Assembly (NCBI GenBank): GCA_963755435.1
Contig: CAVWJX010000003.1
Coordinates: 310,001 to 374,000, forward strand
Reading direction: 5' to 3'
DNA length: 64,000 nt
From: AP-15 sp963755435
GTDB lineage: Bacteria; Pseudomonadota; Alphaproteobacteria; ATCC43930; CGMCC-115725
Numbering within the stretch: position 1 is the stretch's first letter; every line of letters starts with the position of its first letter. The notes under the pieces were generated by a model. The model saw nothing but the letters and a program-made list of their open reading frames with translations, ran no database searches and was not told where the DNA came from. Below, piece after piece: positions 49,624-59,010 of this stretch. The translations under genes were made by a program, and so were the position numbers.

Positions 49624-50466
49624 TCATAGTCCGTAGCGGCTCCACATGACTCGGGCTTCAATCCACTCGGCGACATCGGCGATCGCAGCCAACGGCTCGC
49701 CGGCGCCAAACGGCAGGCGGCCCCAGAACGGCCGGCGCCGCTCGGTGCCAACCGGGCGCAGCCGCACCTTGTCGCCGTAGCGCTGGCGCATCACCGCGCG
49801 CAATTCGCCGATGCCGTCGATCAGCCCGCGCTCGGCCGCCATATGGCCGGTCAAAACGTCGCCGTTAAAGAGGCTCTCGTCGTCTTGATTGATCCGGCCG
49901 CCACGGCGGCGGCGCACATGCTCCTTGAAGGCGCGGTGGATGTCCTGCTGCAAGCCGGTCAGGCGTTCGACATCGTCTGGGTCCACCGGCAGGAACGGGT
50001 CGAGCAGCGATTTGTGGGTGCCGGCAGTGTAGAGGCGTCGCTCGATGCCGAGCCGCTTGATCAGTTCGCCGAGGCCGAACCCGGCGCTGATAACCCCGAT
50101 CGAACCGACCAGCGACGTCTCCTCGACAAAGATTTCGTCGCCGGCGAGAGCCAGCCAATAGCCACCCGAAGCCGCCACGTCCTCGGCAAAGGCGATGACC
50201 GGGAGCGCCTTTTCCTCGGCGAGCTGGCGGATGCGGCGGAACAGCAGCGCCGACTGCACCGGCGCGCCGCCGGGGGAATTGATGACGATGGCAATGGCCA
50301 CGGCGCCGCGAAGGTTGAATGCCCGCTCGATCGCCCGGCCATGGCTGGCGAGCGAAATCCCGTTGCGCCGGGCGCGCGGCATGATGACGCCCTCGAAGCG
50401 CACGACCGGCACCACCGGCCCGCGCCGCCATAGCCGCTCGATGTCGAGATGGTCGCGAATGCTCAT
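49624..50466 (-). CDS. S49-family peptidase (SppA/SohB-like)
   Basis: A 280-residue serine protease of the signal-peptide-peptidase A type. The nucleophile Ser is in EDVAASGGYWLALAGDEIF, and a preceding NSPGGAPVQSALLFRRIR segment forms the oxyanion region. The C-terminus RQRYGDKVRLRPVG is typical. ATG 50466 (MSIRDHLDIERLW) is chosen, and no clear membrane helix is seen. It probably degrades leftover signal peptides or membrane protein fragments. It is in the same orientation as glyQ and the methyltransferase. Confidence 0.88.
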   Translation of the reverse strand: MSIRDHLDIERLWRRGPVVPVVRFEGVIMPRARRNGISLASHGRAIERAFNLRGAVAIAIVINSPGGAPVQSALLFRRIRQLAEEKALPVIAFAEDVAASGGYWLALAGDEIFVEETSLVGSIGVISAGFGLGELIKRLGIERRLYTAGTHKSLLDPFLPVDPDDVERLTGLQQDIHRAFKEHVRRRRGGRINQDDESLFNGDVLTGHMAAERGLIDGIGELRAVMRQRYGDKVRLRPVGTERRRPFWGRLPFGAGEPLAAIADVAEWIEARVMWSRYGL

Positions 50467-50524
50467 CGGAAGAGAAATGGGGAGCGGCGCCCGGCAAGAC
50501 CACGGGACCGGGTGCGGCCGCGGC

Positions 50525-51283
50525 TCAGAGCTCGATCCCCCGACCCTCGCGCAACACGCCCTCGGCGCGATCGGTCGGCCGGCCATCGGGCCGATGCAGC
50601 ACCAGCCCGGCGGCGAGCCGCGCCGGGCCGGCCACCTGCTTGCGCGCGCGCACCAGGACGCGGCTGGCCGGCCGGTCTTCGCCCGGCCACAGCGGAAAGA
50701 TCACGACTTCGCCGGCCCGCCCGGCGATCTCGCCGAGGAGCGCATCGATGCGGTCGGCGCGATGGATGAAGGTAACCGTGCCTTTTGGCCGCACCATCGC
50801 CAGACAGAACCGCACCCAGGCGGCAAGATCGGCGTCGCCTTCGATCGTCGCACGGGTCTTGCCCAGGTTCGCCGATGGGCTGGCGCGGCCGGGTTCGTGA
50901 TAGGGCGGATTGGTCATGACATGGTCGAAGGCGCCCGGCGACAGTCGCGGCGGCGGCCGCAACAGATCGCCGATCATCACCGAGACGCGGGCCTCCATGG
51001 CGTTGAGGATCGCGTTGTCGCCGGCCAGCCGAACCAGATCGCGCTGCATTTCGAGGCCGACGACGCGCAGATGCGGCACCCGGGCGGCCACGCACAGCAT
51101 CGCCGCCCCGGCCCCGCAGCCGACATCGAGCACCAGCTGATGCGGCTCGGCCGGCACCGCGGCAGCCAGAAAGATCGGGTCGATCGCGACCCGGTAGCCC
51201 TCCTTCGGCTGGCGCAGCCGAACCCGGCCGCCGAGCAGGCGATCCTCGGTGAAGGCCGGCTGCACGGCGCTCAATTCGCTCAC
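50525..51283 (-). CDS. tRNA1(Val) adenine-N6 methyltransferase-like protein
   Basis: A 252-residue class I SAM-dependent methyltransferase. The SAM loop is LVLDVGCGAGAAMLC and the adenine-N6 catalytic motif is TNPPYHEPG. The N-terminus DRLLGGRVRLRQPKEGYRVAIDPIFL is typical of the TrmN6/YfiC family, which methylates A37 in tRNA1(Val). The gene overlaps the DUF2007 gene upstream (ATGA), so they are coupled. Confidence 0.88.
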   Translation of the reverse strand: MSELSAVQPAFTEDRLLGGRVRLRQPKEGYRVAIDPIFLAAAVPAEPHQLVLDVGCGAGAAMLCVAARVPHLRVVGLEMQRDLVRLAGDNAILNAMEARVSVMIGDLLRPPPRLSPGAFDHVMTNPPYHEPGRASPSANLGKTRATIEGDADLAAWVRFCLAMVRPKGTVTFIHRADRIDALLGEIAGRAGEVVIFPLWPGEDRPASRVLVRARKQVAGPARLAAGLVLHRPDGRPTDRAEGVLREGRGIEL

Positions 51284-51492
51284 CCGGCGCCTTCGCCGGC
51301 CGCCGCCAAGAGGGCGCGGGCGCGGCCAAAATCCTGATCGGCCACCATCAGCCGGCGCGGGATCGCTCCGATGCTGCCCTCGACGAGGCTGGTGTGCTGG
51401 TCGAGCACCAGGCTCTCGATCCGCGAATCCTTGAGCAGCGACTGCACGAAGGACAGGCGCACGGCATCGTTGGTGCGCAACAACTCTTTCAT
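51280..51492 (-). CDS. DUF2007 small protein
   Basis: A 70-residue protein starting MKELLRTNDAVRLSFVQSLL, with LVLDQHTSLVEGSIGAIPRRLMVAD. This is the standard DUF2007 fold (PII-like, putative signal-transducing). Its function is unknown. It overlaps the methyltransferase gene by four bases and diverges from the polyprenyl synthase gene, a widespread alphaproteobacterial arrangement. Confidence 0.88.
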   Translation of the reverse strand: MKELLRTNDAVRLSFVQSLLKDSRIESLVLDQHTSLVEGSIGAIPRRLMVADQDFGRARALLAAAGEGAG

Positions 51493-51649
51493 CAGGAAAA
51501 ATATCCGCAGCGCATCGGCTCGGCCCAGGTGGTGCGGCTCTTGACCGCTGTCGTTGTCATTCTATGCTCATTCGGGTTTACGCGCGTCAAGCTGATCGGG
51601 CTTCTGATCGGCCCCCAGCGTGGGCATTTGGGAATGGAGAGAGGCGCTG

Positions 51650-52657
51650 GTGGCGGGTGTCGATCGCGTGCAGGCAGGCCGCAAGCCCTCGCTCGACCCG
51701 CTCTTGCAGCTGTTGCACGGCGACCTCGAACGCGTCAACCGGCTGATCGTCGAGCGCATGCACAGCCCGGTCGCGCTGATCCCGCAGCTCGCCGGCCATA
51801 TCGTCGCCGGTGGCGGCAAGCGGCTGCGGCCGATGCTGACCTTGGGCTGCGCGCGGCTGTGTGGCTATCGCGGCGACCGCCACGTGGCACTCGCCGCCGC
51901 GGTCGAGTTCATCCACACAGCGACCCTGCTGCACGACGACGTGGTCGATGCCAGCGAGCTGCGCCGCGGCCGCGACACCGCGAACGCGGTGTGGGGCAAC
52001 AAGCCGGCCGTCCTGGTCGGCGACTTTCTGTTCAGCCGGGCGTTCGAGCTGATGGTCGCCGACGGCTCCCTGCGGATCCTCGATATCCTGTCGCGCGCCT
52101 CGGCGATCATCGCCGAGGGCGAGGTCATGCAGCTGATGACCACCAGTGACACGACGACGACCGAGGCCGACTATCTCGGCGTCATCCAGGCCAAGACCGC
52201 GGAATTGTTCGCGGCGGCGAGCCGCATCGGCGCGGTGCTGGCCGAGCGCCCGCAGCACGAAGAAACACTCGACCGCTTTGGCCGCAATCTCGGCACCGCG
52301 TTTCAGCTGGTCGACGACATGCTCGACTTCTCGGCGCATCAGGCCGAGCTCGGCAAGAGCGTCGGCGACGATTTCCGCGACGGCAAGGTCACCCTGCCGG
52401 TCCTCCTCGCCTTCGCCCGCGGCGATGAGGAAGAGCGCGCGTTCTGGCGGCGAACCATCGAGGAGATGGATCAGCAGCCGGAGGATCTGGAGCGCGCGAT
52501 CGTGCTGGTCGAGCGCCGCGGCGCCCTGGCCGAGACGCTGTCGCGGGCGCGCACCTATGCCGACGCCGCGATCGAGGCGTTGGCGCCGTTCGGCGATGGG
52601 CCCGAGCGCCGTGCCCTGATCGATGCCGCCGCCTTCGCCGGCGACCGCAGCTTCTGA
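51650..52657 (+). CDS. ispB: Polyprenyl (octaprenyl/decaprenyl) diphosphate synthase
   Basis: A 335-residue trans-prenyltransferase making the long isoprenoid side chain of ubiquinone. The first aspartate-rich motif is LLHDDVVD and the second is LVDDMLDF; GGGKRLRPML and GEVMQLM are also conserved. The start is taken at GTG 51650 (VAGVDRVQAGRKPS), preceded by GGAGAGAGG; a GTG at 51620 is an alternative. Chain length (C40 or C50) cannot be read from the sequence. Confidence 0.94.
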   Translation: MAGVDRVQAGRKPSLDPLLQLLHGDLERVNRLIVERMHSPVALIPQLAGHIVAGGGKRLRPMLTLGCARLCGYRGDRHVALAAAVEFIHTATLLHDDVVDASELRRGRDTANAVWGNKPAVLVGDFLFSRAFELMVADGSLRILDILSRASAIIAEGEVMQLMTTSDTTTTEADYLGVIQAKTAELFAAASRIGAVLAERPQHEETLDRFGRNLGTAFQLVDDMLDFSAHQAELGKSVGDDFRDGKVTLPVLLAFARGDEEERAFWRRTIEEMDQQPEDLERAIVLVERRGALAETLSRARTYADAAIEALAPFGDGPERRALIDAAAFAGDRSF

Positions 52658-52742
52658 CGGTCGGTGGGCGCTTGCGAGCGGCGGTGCTCCAGCCCCGCCT
52701 TGCGCGCCGAGGAGGTTGGCGCTATAGACCGCCTCCGGTCGG

Positions 52743-52819
52743 CGGAGTGTAGCTCAGCCTGGTAGAGCACTGCTTTCGGGAGGCAGGGGCCGGAGGTTCA
52801 AATCCTCTCACTCCGACCA
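52743..52819 (+). tRNA. tRNA-Pro (anticodon CGG)
   Basis: 77 nucleotides folding into a standard cloverleaf. The acceptor stem CGGAGTG pairs with CACTCCG. The D-arm is TAGCTCAGCCTGGTAGAGCA. The anticodon arm CTGCT-TTCGGGA-GGCAG has the anticodon CGG. The T-arm is GGAGGTTCAAATCCTC. The discriminator A and an encoded CCA complete it. It lies just before the mobile-element region, a position often used as an island boundary. Confidence 0.96.
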
Positions 52820-53523
52820 TTATTTCAATAACTTATGGTCACACTCTGGGTGCGGCATGATCTTCCTAGCAAGCGCATAGCTAGCGCCAAGTCGGCCGCA
52901 ATCGCCGCTGTCGCGGCGCCGGTGTGGAGGAGTCAGCGGCGCGGCCGGTCGGCAAGTTGTAATGGGCCGGACGAGTTTCGCGAGCTTGCGCAGGTTCTGG
53001 ACGGTGGCCGCGAGGTGGAATTCGTCGTGAGCGCCGCAAGATCGCGCAGCCGCAATCGATCGAGCTTATAGATTTGACCATCTGACCGAATGATCAGGGA
53101 GTTTGGTGATTCGGAGAGTGGTTTATATTTCCCCGTAACGCGGATCTTGACGGCATGGGTGAGCTTCCGAATTCGTTTGCTGATAACCTTAAGGTTTCTG
53201 TGAGTTCGCGCGGCTCAGGCGGCGGATGACGGACGCGTAGCGCGACCTCATTGAAACCGGGTTGAGCTAAATCGCGGGCAGCCGCTCGGACTATGGGGAA
53301 TAGGACCCACACGTCGGCAGCGAGAAGGTTGTTCGGAGACCGGGAGAAAGCGGCGCCGTCACCGGAATCGCCTCGCCGGAGGGTCCTTGACGAATGCACC
53401 GCCGAGACCGCGCGCCGGGTGCCGGCGAATGTGGTGGAGCGGGGACAGCATGACGCACGATCCCTCGTCCCTCGTCGGCGCCGACGGCGAAAATGGCGAG
53501 CGTGTCGATCGAGATCGCGGCGT
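52820..53523. other. Degenerate mobile-element region between tRNA-Pro and IS91-like element
   Basis: About 700 bases with no intact gene. It contains the IS1182-like transposase tail (separate entry). The rest, at 53095-53500, should include the downstream end of the IS91-like element. Open frames here (for instance 53094-53657 minus) give Arg/Ser/Pro-rich peptides without family resemblance. I cannot place a precise element boundary. Confidence 0.4.
52945..53072 (-). pseudogene. Fossil C-terminus of an IS1182-like transposase
   Basis: On the minus strand, with one frame change, the peptide reads RLRLRDL then GAHDEFHLAATVQNLRKLAK, followed by LVRPI. From memory, this resembles the end of IS1182-family transposases (GA.DEF.L.ATVQNLRKLAKL). 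Nothing of the rest of the transposase is visible. It indicates an older insertion next to the tRNA gene. Confidence 0.5.
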
Positions 53524-54702
53524 TCATGAGCTGTCGTGCCATGCCGAGGAATTGACCGGCCGCGATCGCGGAAGCGGGCCGACCACCACCATGCACCCAC
53601 CGCAACAGGGACAGAGATCGAAGGTGCGGTCCCGAAGCTGCTCAGCCTCGTCATCATTCCCGTGCGGCGCGACGAGCGCGACCGCCAGCAGCTCCCGGCA
53701 AAGGGCGAGTTTCTGGGCCCGATGACGATTGCCGAGAAAGCCGTAATGGCGAATGTGATGAAACCCGTCCGGCAGGGTGTGCAGCAGGAAGCGCCGGATG
53801 AATTCGTCGGCCGCCAGGGTCATCACCTTGCTCTTGTCGTGATGACGATAATCGCGCCAGCGGAAGCGGACGCGGTCATCCGTCATCTCGATCAGCCGGC
53901 TGTTCGAGATCGCGATGCGGTACGTGTAGCGCCCGAGATAGGCCAGGACCGCGGCGGGGCCGGCGAAGGGGCGCTTGCTGTAGACGACCCACTCAGCGCG
54001 CCGCAGGTCGCTCAGGCGGCGGGCGAAGAAGGGCGCGGCGGCGAGCCCGGCGAGCGTGCCGAAGAAGGCCAACCTGCCAGCGTCGAACGCCGCCTTCAGC
54101 TTTTCCAGAAACAGCCGGCGGAACAGCCACGAGAGGACGCGCACCGGCAAGAAGAACCCCGGTCGGCAGGCAACCCAGCGCCTACCGTCCGGCGATACGC
54201 CTCCACCGGGAACGAGGCAATGAACATGCGGATGGTGCTGCAGGTTCTGACCCCAGGTGTGGAGCACGCCGATGAAGCCGATCTCGGCGCCGAGATGGCG
54301 AGGATAGGCGGCGATCGTGCTCAGCGTTTCGGCCACGGCCCTGAACAGGATGGCATAGACCTCAGCCTTGTTCTGGAAAGCGATTTCGGCGGCCGGCGCC
54401 GGCAGGGTGAAGACAACGTGGAAATACGGCACCGGCAGCAGCTCGGTCTGCCGGGCGGCCACCCAGGCGGCACGCACCGATCCCTGACATTTCGGACAAT
54501 GGCGGTCACGGCACGAGTTGTAGGAAATGCGAACAAGGCCGCACTCCGCACAGCGCTCGACATGACCGCCGAGCGCCGCCGTGCGGCACGCCTCGATCGC
54601 TCCCATGACGCGCCGTTCGGTGCGGCTGAGATGACCGGCATGGGCCCGGCGGTAGCTCTCGCCGTGGCGGCGGAAGATGTCCGCCACCTCGAGCGCGGGC
54701 AT
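53524..54702 (-). CDS. IS91-family transposase
   Basis: A 392-residue rolling-circle transposase. An N-terminal zinc-finger-like region (CAECGLVRISYNSCRDRHCPKCQ) is followed by the Y2-type domain with HTWGQNLQHHPHVHCLVPGGG (HUH-like histidines) and AYLGRYTYRIAISNSRLI (tyrosine region). It is intact to about residue 380. It ends with a Cys pair (LCPCCGGCM). Confidence 0.92.
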   Translation of the reverse strand: MPALEVADIFRRHGESYRRAHAGHLSRTERRVMGAIEACRTAALGGHVERCAECGLVRISYNSCRDRHCPKCQGSVRAAWVAARQTELLPVPYFHVVFTLPAPAAEIAFQNKAEVYAILFRAVAETLSTIAAYPRHLGAEIGFIGVLHTWGQNLQHHPHVHCLVPGGGVSPDGRRWVACRPGFFLPVRVLSWLFRRLFLEKLKAAFDAGRLAFFGTLAGLAAAPFFARRLSDLRRAEWVVYSKRPFAGPAAVLAYLGRYTYRIAISNSRLIEMTDDRVRFRWRDYRHHDKSKVMTLAADEFIRRFLLHTLPDGFHHIRHYGFLGNRHRAQKLALCRELLAVALVAPHGNDDEAEQLRDRTFDLCPCCGGCMVVVGPLPRSRPVNSSAWHDSS

Positions 54703-54714
54703 GATCGGCGAGCT

Positions 54715-55575
54715 TCAGTCCGGCGTCGCTTTCGCCAAATTCAGCCGGTCGAACGGGCTGGTCGTGGTGCCGATCGTGGTCGTCGCGACCTGGGTATAGC
54801 GCGCCGTGGTCGACAGATGTTGATGACCGAGCAGCACCTGGATCGTGCGGATATCGGTGCCGGCTTCGAGGAGATGAGTCGCAAAGCTGTGGCGCAGGGT
54901 ATGGACGCTCACGGCCTTGCCGAGTTTTGCCGTTTTGCAGGCATGCCGGCACACCACATGGAGCGTGGCCGCGGCGAGCGGCCGGTTCCCGCCCCGGCCT
55001 GGAAACAGCCAGTGTTTCGGCCGGACTTCCTGCCAATAGGCGCGCAGCACGACGAGCAGCTGCGCCGACAGCATGACGTACCGGTCCCGGTGTCCCTTGC
55101 CCTGTTCGACCCGGATCAGCATGCGGTCGCTGTCGATATCGGTGACTCGCAGGCCTATGACTTCGGAGACTCGCAGGCCGGCGGCATAGGCGGTCATCAG
55201 CGCTGTCCGGAGCTTCAGGCTCGGCACCGCCGCGAAAAACCGCACCACTTCTTCGGCGCTCAGGATCACGGGGAGTTACTGCTGCTTGCGCGCGTGGGGG
55301 ATGCGCTCGACCATCGCGGGCCGTCCCAGAGTGACGCCGTAGAAGAAGCGCAGCGCCGAAACCGCGACATTGAAGCCGGCCCACGACGCACCCGTTTCGA
55401 CGAGGTGGATCTGGTAGGCCCGCACCTCCGCCAGCTCCAGCCGGTCGGGCGACTGCTTGAAGTATTGAGCGAATTTAGCGACCGCGTGTACGTAGCAGCG
55501 TTGTGTCACCGGCGACAGGTTGCGGACCTTCATGTCCTCGATCATGCGGCGACGTAGCGCCGTCATCGGAGCCAT
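54715..55575 (-). pseudogene. Tyrosine-type integrase, interrupted by an in-frame stop
   Basis: A site-specific recombinase associated with the IS91-like transposase. The N-terminal SAM-like domain (MKVRNLSPVTQRCYVHAVAK through HARKQQ, from 55575) and the C-terminal catalytic part share one frame (AYAAGLRVSEV, HTLRHSFATHLLEAG, LLGHQHLSTTARYTQV, with the R-H-R-H-Y residues). They are split by a single TAA at about 55276. Readthrough or re-initiation at the following GTG could still give the catalytic half. No indel is needed, so a point mutation is likely. Confidence 0.85.
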
Positions 55576-55790
55576 CAGCGGCCCTCCTCCAAGATTGAAG
55601 CTTCGACAGCTGCAATCCTGTCAGGCCATCCGGCTGCTTGGCTAAGCGCTTGATTTTTCTCCGGCTACTGCGGAGCGGTTTAGTTCAACCTCGATTTTCT
55701 TGACAGCATGAAAGATTGGTGGCCTGCCACCGTGAGGCCGGACAGCACCGAGCAGATGGAGTTGGCGGAGACTCTCTCCGAGGAGGGTCG

Positions 55791-57068
55791 TACCTCAAGG
55801 CTAGCGCGCCGCAGCCAACGATTGGCACGACGGTCGATGCCGCGATGGATGCGATCGAGCGCGACAATCCGTCGCTTAAAGGCGTTTTGCAAAGGACTAC
55901 GCCCGCCCCGGCCTCGATAAGCAGCGGCTCGGACAGCTGATCAACCTGGTCAGCGACATCGGGCTCGGCAGCCCGGCCGACCGCGCCAGGGATATCCTCG
56001 GCCGCGTCTACGAGTATTTCCTCGCGCAATTCGCCAGCGCCGAGGGCAAGAAGGGCGGCCAGTGCTACACGCTCTCGCGCGTCGTGCGCGTGCTGGTCGA
56101 AATCCTGGCGCCTTACAAAGGCCGCGTCTACGACCCGTGCTGCGGGTCGGGCGGCATGTTCGTCAGCAGCGAGAAATTCATCAAAACGCACGGCGGCCGG
56201 ATCGGCGACATCTCGATCTACGGCCAGGAATCGAACTATACGACTTGGCGGCTCGCCAAGATGAACCTCGCTATCCGCCGCATCGGCGGGCAGATCGCCC
56301 ACGGCGACAGCTTTCACAACGACCGCCACCCCGACCTGAAGGCCGATTACGTGCTGGCCAATCCGCCGTTCAACGACAGCGACTGGCGCGGCGACCTGCT
56401 GAAGAACGACAAGCGCTGGGTCTACGGCGTGCCGCCCGCCGGCAACGCCAATTTTCGCCTGGGTGCAGCATTTTATCCATCATCTGGCGCCGGCCGGGCT
56501 CGCCGGGTTTGTCCTCGCCAACGGCTCGATGTCGTCGAACCAATCGGGTGAGGGCGAGACACGCAAGGCCATCATCGAAGCCGACCTTGTCGACTGCATG
56601 GTGGCCCTACCCAGCCAGCTCTTCTATGCAACGCAGATCCCGGTCTGCCTGTGGTTTTTCGCGCGCAGCAAGAAGAACGGCCGCTTTCGCGACCGCCGTG
56701 GCGAGACGCTGTTCATCGACGCCCGCAAGCTCGGCACGATGGTCGACCGCGTGCATCGCGAACTCAGCGACGAAGATATCGCCAGGATCGCTGGCACCTA
56801 CCACATTTGGCGCGGCGACAAGGATGAGGGCGAGTACGCCGATCTGCCCGGCTTCTGTAGATCCGCGACGATCGACGACACCCGCGAGCATGGCCACGTG
56901 CTGACGCCCGGCCGCTACGTCGGCGCCGAGGCGGCTGAGGACGACGACGAGCCGTTCGAGGAGAAGATGAAGCGGCTGACCGCGATGTTGCGGCAGCAGC
57001 AGGCCGAAGCCGCGAAGGTGGACGCCGCCATAGCCGTCAACCTGAAGGAACTCGGATATGGCAGGTGA
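55791..57068 (+). pseudogene. hsdM: Type I restriction-modification methyltransferase subunit, truncated and frameshifted
   Basis: The SAM-dependent adenine-N6 methyltransferase of a type I system. It retains KASAPQPTIG, DAAMDAIERDNPSLKGVL, then after a frame shift near 55892 KDYARPGLDKQRLGQLI, the SAM motif YDPCCGSGGMFVSS, and the catalytic NPPF in ADYVLANPPFNDSDW. A second shift near 56457 (an extra T in a T run) precedes WVQHFIHHLAPAGLAGFVLA. The N-terminal roughly 150 residues are absent, replaced by the IS91-like element. The end overlaps hsdS by 11 bases. Confidence 0.85.
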
Positions 57069-57727
57069 TTGGAGCACGCACCGGCTAGGGGATTTGGTCG
57101 AGATCAAGCATGGGTTTGCCTTTCAGGGCGAGTTTTTTCGGGAAGAACCGCCTGGTGACATTCTTCTAACGCCCGGGAATTTCGCTATAAGCGGCGGATT
57201 CAAAACCGAAAAGCTAAAGTACTACACCGGTCCGGTTCCCCAAGAGTTCATCCTCCAAGAGGATGATCTTCTTGTGACCATGACCGACCTGAGCAAAGCA
57301 GCAGACACGCTCGGCTACCCCGCCATCGTTCCTCGATCTCACCGCGGCCGCAGGTTTCTTCATAATCAACGGCGGGGCAAGGTGCTGGTCAAGGTACCTT
57401 CTGTGTTCCCGGGCATATCGAAACGAGGTTATTGCGAGCGCAACAGGAACGACGGTCAAGCACACTTCACCAGCCCGCATCGAAGCCTTTCGTTTCGGGC
57501 TCCCAACTCGTTGCGAGCAACGCGCCACCGCCCGCATCCTCGGCACCTTAGACGAAAAGATCGAGCTGAACAGGCGGATGAACGAGACGCTGGAGGCGAT
57601 CGCGAGAGCGCTGTTCAAATCGTGGTTCATTGACCAGCTCCGAGCGCCAGACCTCAAGGTCATCCAGGGCGTCACATTCCGCGACGGCGTCGAGGTGACC
57701 GCGGACGAAACAAAGTCCGCCGCCTGA
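57058..57727 (+). pseudogene. hsdS: Type I restriction specificity subunit, frameshifted and shortened
   Basis: It begins MAGDWSTHRLGDLVEIKHGF, a normal target-recognition-domain start. It continues with LLTPGNFAISGGFKTEKLKYYTG and SKAADTLGYPAIV to GKVLVK. It then shifts frame near 57390-57410, apparently with a small deletion, and resumes RAYRNEVIASATGTTVKHTS and ILGTLDEKIELNRRMNETLE to the natural stop at 57725. Only about one recognition domain remains. No hsdR is present before or after, so the system is unlikely to restrict DNA. Confidence 0.82.
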
Positions 57728-57732
57728 ATCAT

Positions 57733-58074
57733 GGCGGCCGACAGCCGCCGCTGGACGAGAACAGCCTCGAACTGGGCGTCGTCAAAACGATCTTCAATCG
57801 CTACAACGAGGTCTCAGATATCCTCGCCGATCGGCCGCAGGCATATCGGCCGATCTTCATGGCCGATGCCGACGGCAGCATTGTCGTGCGCGATTGGGCG
57901 GTCGGCTTCGCGCTCGGGATCGGGTTGCGCGCCAAGGAATGGGGCAAGCCCATCCTGCTCACCGAGCACCGCCAGGCGCTAACCCCGATGCTGGTCTACT
58001 GCGAGGGCGAACTCGATCTCCTGCCGGACATGCCGGCCGCGGAAAAGCGCCGGCGCCAAGCCACCGCACAGTAA
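57733..58074 (+). pseudogene. UPF0149-family gene fragment clipped at both ends
   Basis: The readable frame gives RQPPLDENSLELGVVKTIFN through FMADADGSIVVRDWAVGFAL, GIGLRAKEWGKPILLTEH and DLLPDMPAAEKRRRQATAQ. This is the middle and end of a UPF0149 (YecA-like) protein. No start codon or N-terminal half is present: the frame opens just after the hsdS stop. The TAA that ends it is bases 2-4 of the IS66 inverted repeat (GTAAGCGTCAGC), so the true C-terminus was cut by IS66. Confidence 0.72.
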
Positions 58075-58146
58075 GCGTCAGCTGAGGGTCGTCTTGCGCT
58101 GAGCGGATTGAGCGGGATGCTGCCGCTCTTTCGCGGGGGCGGTGCA

Positions 58147-58596
58147 ATGGATGACGCAGGGCTGGTTGAAACGGAGGATCTCGGGAGTGCTCATACGAGG
58201 GCTCGCGAGGTTCGCGGCGAAGTTCTTACTGGTCCGGAGCGGCGGCGGCGCTGGAGCCTCGAAGAGAAGCTTCGGATACTGGGGCAGAGCGCGGCGCCGG
58301 GATCATCAGCCTGGCTGGCTTGCCGGCTGCGTGGGATCGGCAGCGGTCAGCCTTACCCGTGGCGCCGTCGGTTTCGCACCGGCGAGTTGACTGGGTTTGC
58401 GCCGGTGAGATTGGCCCTGCCGGTTGAAGAGCTAGCGTCGGTCGCGGTGCCGGTTGATCCGGTGCCAGCGCTGCCCGAACCCGATCGGCCGGCGAATGGG
58501 ACAATCGAGGTGGAGCTGACCTCGGGGGTGAAACTGCGCTTGACCGGCGCTGTTGACGAGGGGGCATTGCGCCGGGTCTTGTCGGCGCTGTCGTGA
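58147..58596 (+). CDS. IS66 accessory protein TnpA
   Basis: A 149-residue helix-turn-helix accessory protein of IS66, open from start to stop. RRRWSLEEKLRILGQSAAPG and WRRRFRTGELTGFAPV are the expected core, though several positions are unusual, fitting a decaying element. The C-terminus IEVELTSGVKLRLTGAVDEGALRRVLSALS is canonical. The GTG of tnpB overlaps its stop (GTGA). Confidence 0.8.
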   Translation: MDDAGLVETEDLGSAHTRAREVRGEVLTGPERRRRWSLEEKLRILGQSAAPGSSAWLACRLRGIGSGQPYPWRRRFRTGELTGFAPVRLALPVEELASVAVPVDPVPALPEPDRPANGTIEVELTSGVKLRLTGAVDEGALRRVLSALS

Positions 58597-58938
58597 TCGG
58601 CATTCCAGGCAATGTCCGCGTCTATCTGGCATGCGGCGTCACCGACATGAGAAAGGGCTTTGACGGGCTGGCGGCACGGGTGCAGACCACCTTGCGTCTC
58701 GACCCGCATGGCGGTGCACTATTCGTGTTTCGCGGTCGACGCGGCGACTGATCAAAGTGCTGTGGTGGGACGGGCAAGGCCTGTGCCGGTTTGCCGAGGG
58801 GCTGGAGCGCGGCCGGTTTCTGTGACCGCAGGCGAAGGACGGGTCGGTGGTGCTGAGCGCAGCGCAATTGTCGATGCTGCTGGAGGGCATCGACTGGCGC
58901 GCGCCGCGGCGCAGCTGGGCGCCGGAGGTCGCCGGCTG
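58593..58938 (+). pseudogene. IS66 TnpB (Orf2), frameshift and nonsense
   Basis: Reads VIGIPGNVRVYLACGVTDMR, then KGFDGLAARVQTTLRLDP, then FRGRRGD. One base is missing before LIKVLWWDGQGLCRFAEGLE, and a Trp codon has become TGA after RGRFL. It then continues PQAKDGSVVLSAAQLSMLL to the family end. Both lesions are in conserved positions, so this gene is inactive. Confidence 0.85.
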
Positions 58939-59010
58939 AGAGCGCGACATAGTGACTGAAGCGTAGGATATCTCTGCTGCTCAATGAACGCGGGTGTAAA
59001 CTAACGGTTG

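Larger units (their letters stand above)
53524..55600 (-). mobile_element. IS91-like rolling-circle element with linked tyrosine integrase
   Basis: Contains an IS91-type transposase downstream of a tyrosine recombinase gene on the same strand, an arrangement known for a subset of IS91-family elements. The boundaries are approximate because IS91 elements have no long inverted repeats. The integrase carries a stop codon. Its arrival probably removed the 5' end of the adjacent hsdM gene, which starts abruptly at about 55791. Confidence 0.65.

Noticed and set aside
53094..53657. 187-residue ORF next to the IS91-like transposase
   Set aside because: It overlaps the transposase 3' end in another frame and has low-complexity Arg/Ser/Pro content with no motif.
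55685..56329. 214-residue ORF antisense to hsdM
   Set aside because: It is a shadow of hsdM codons. Methyltransferase motifs are on the plus strand.
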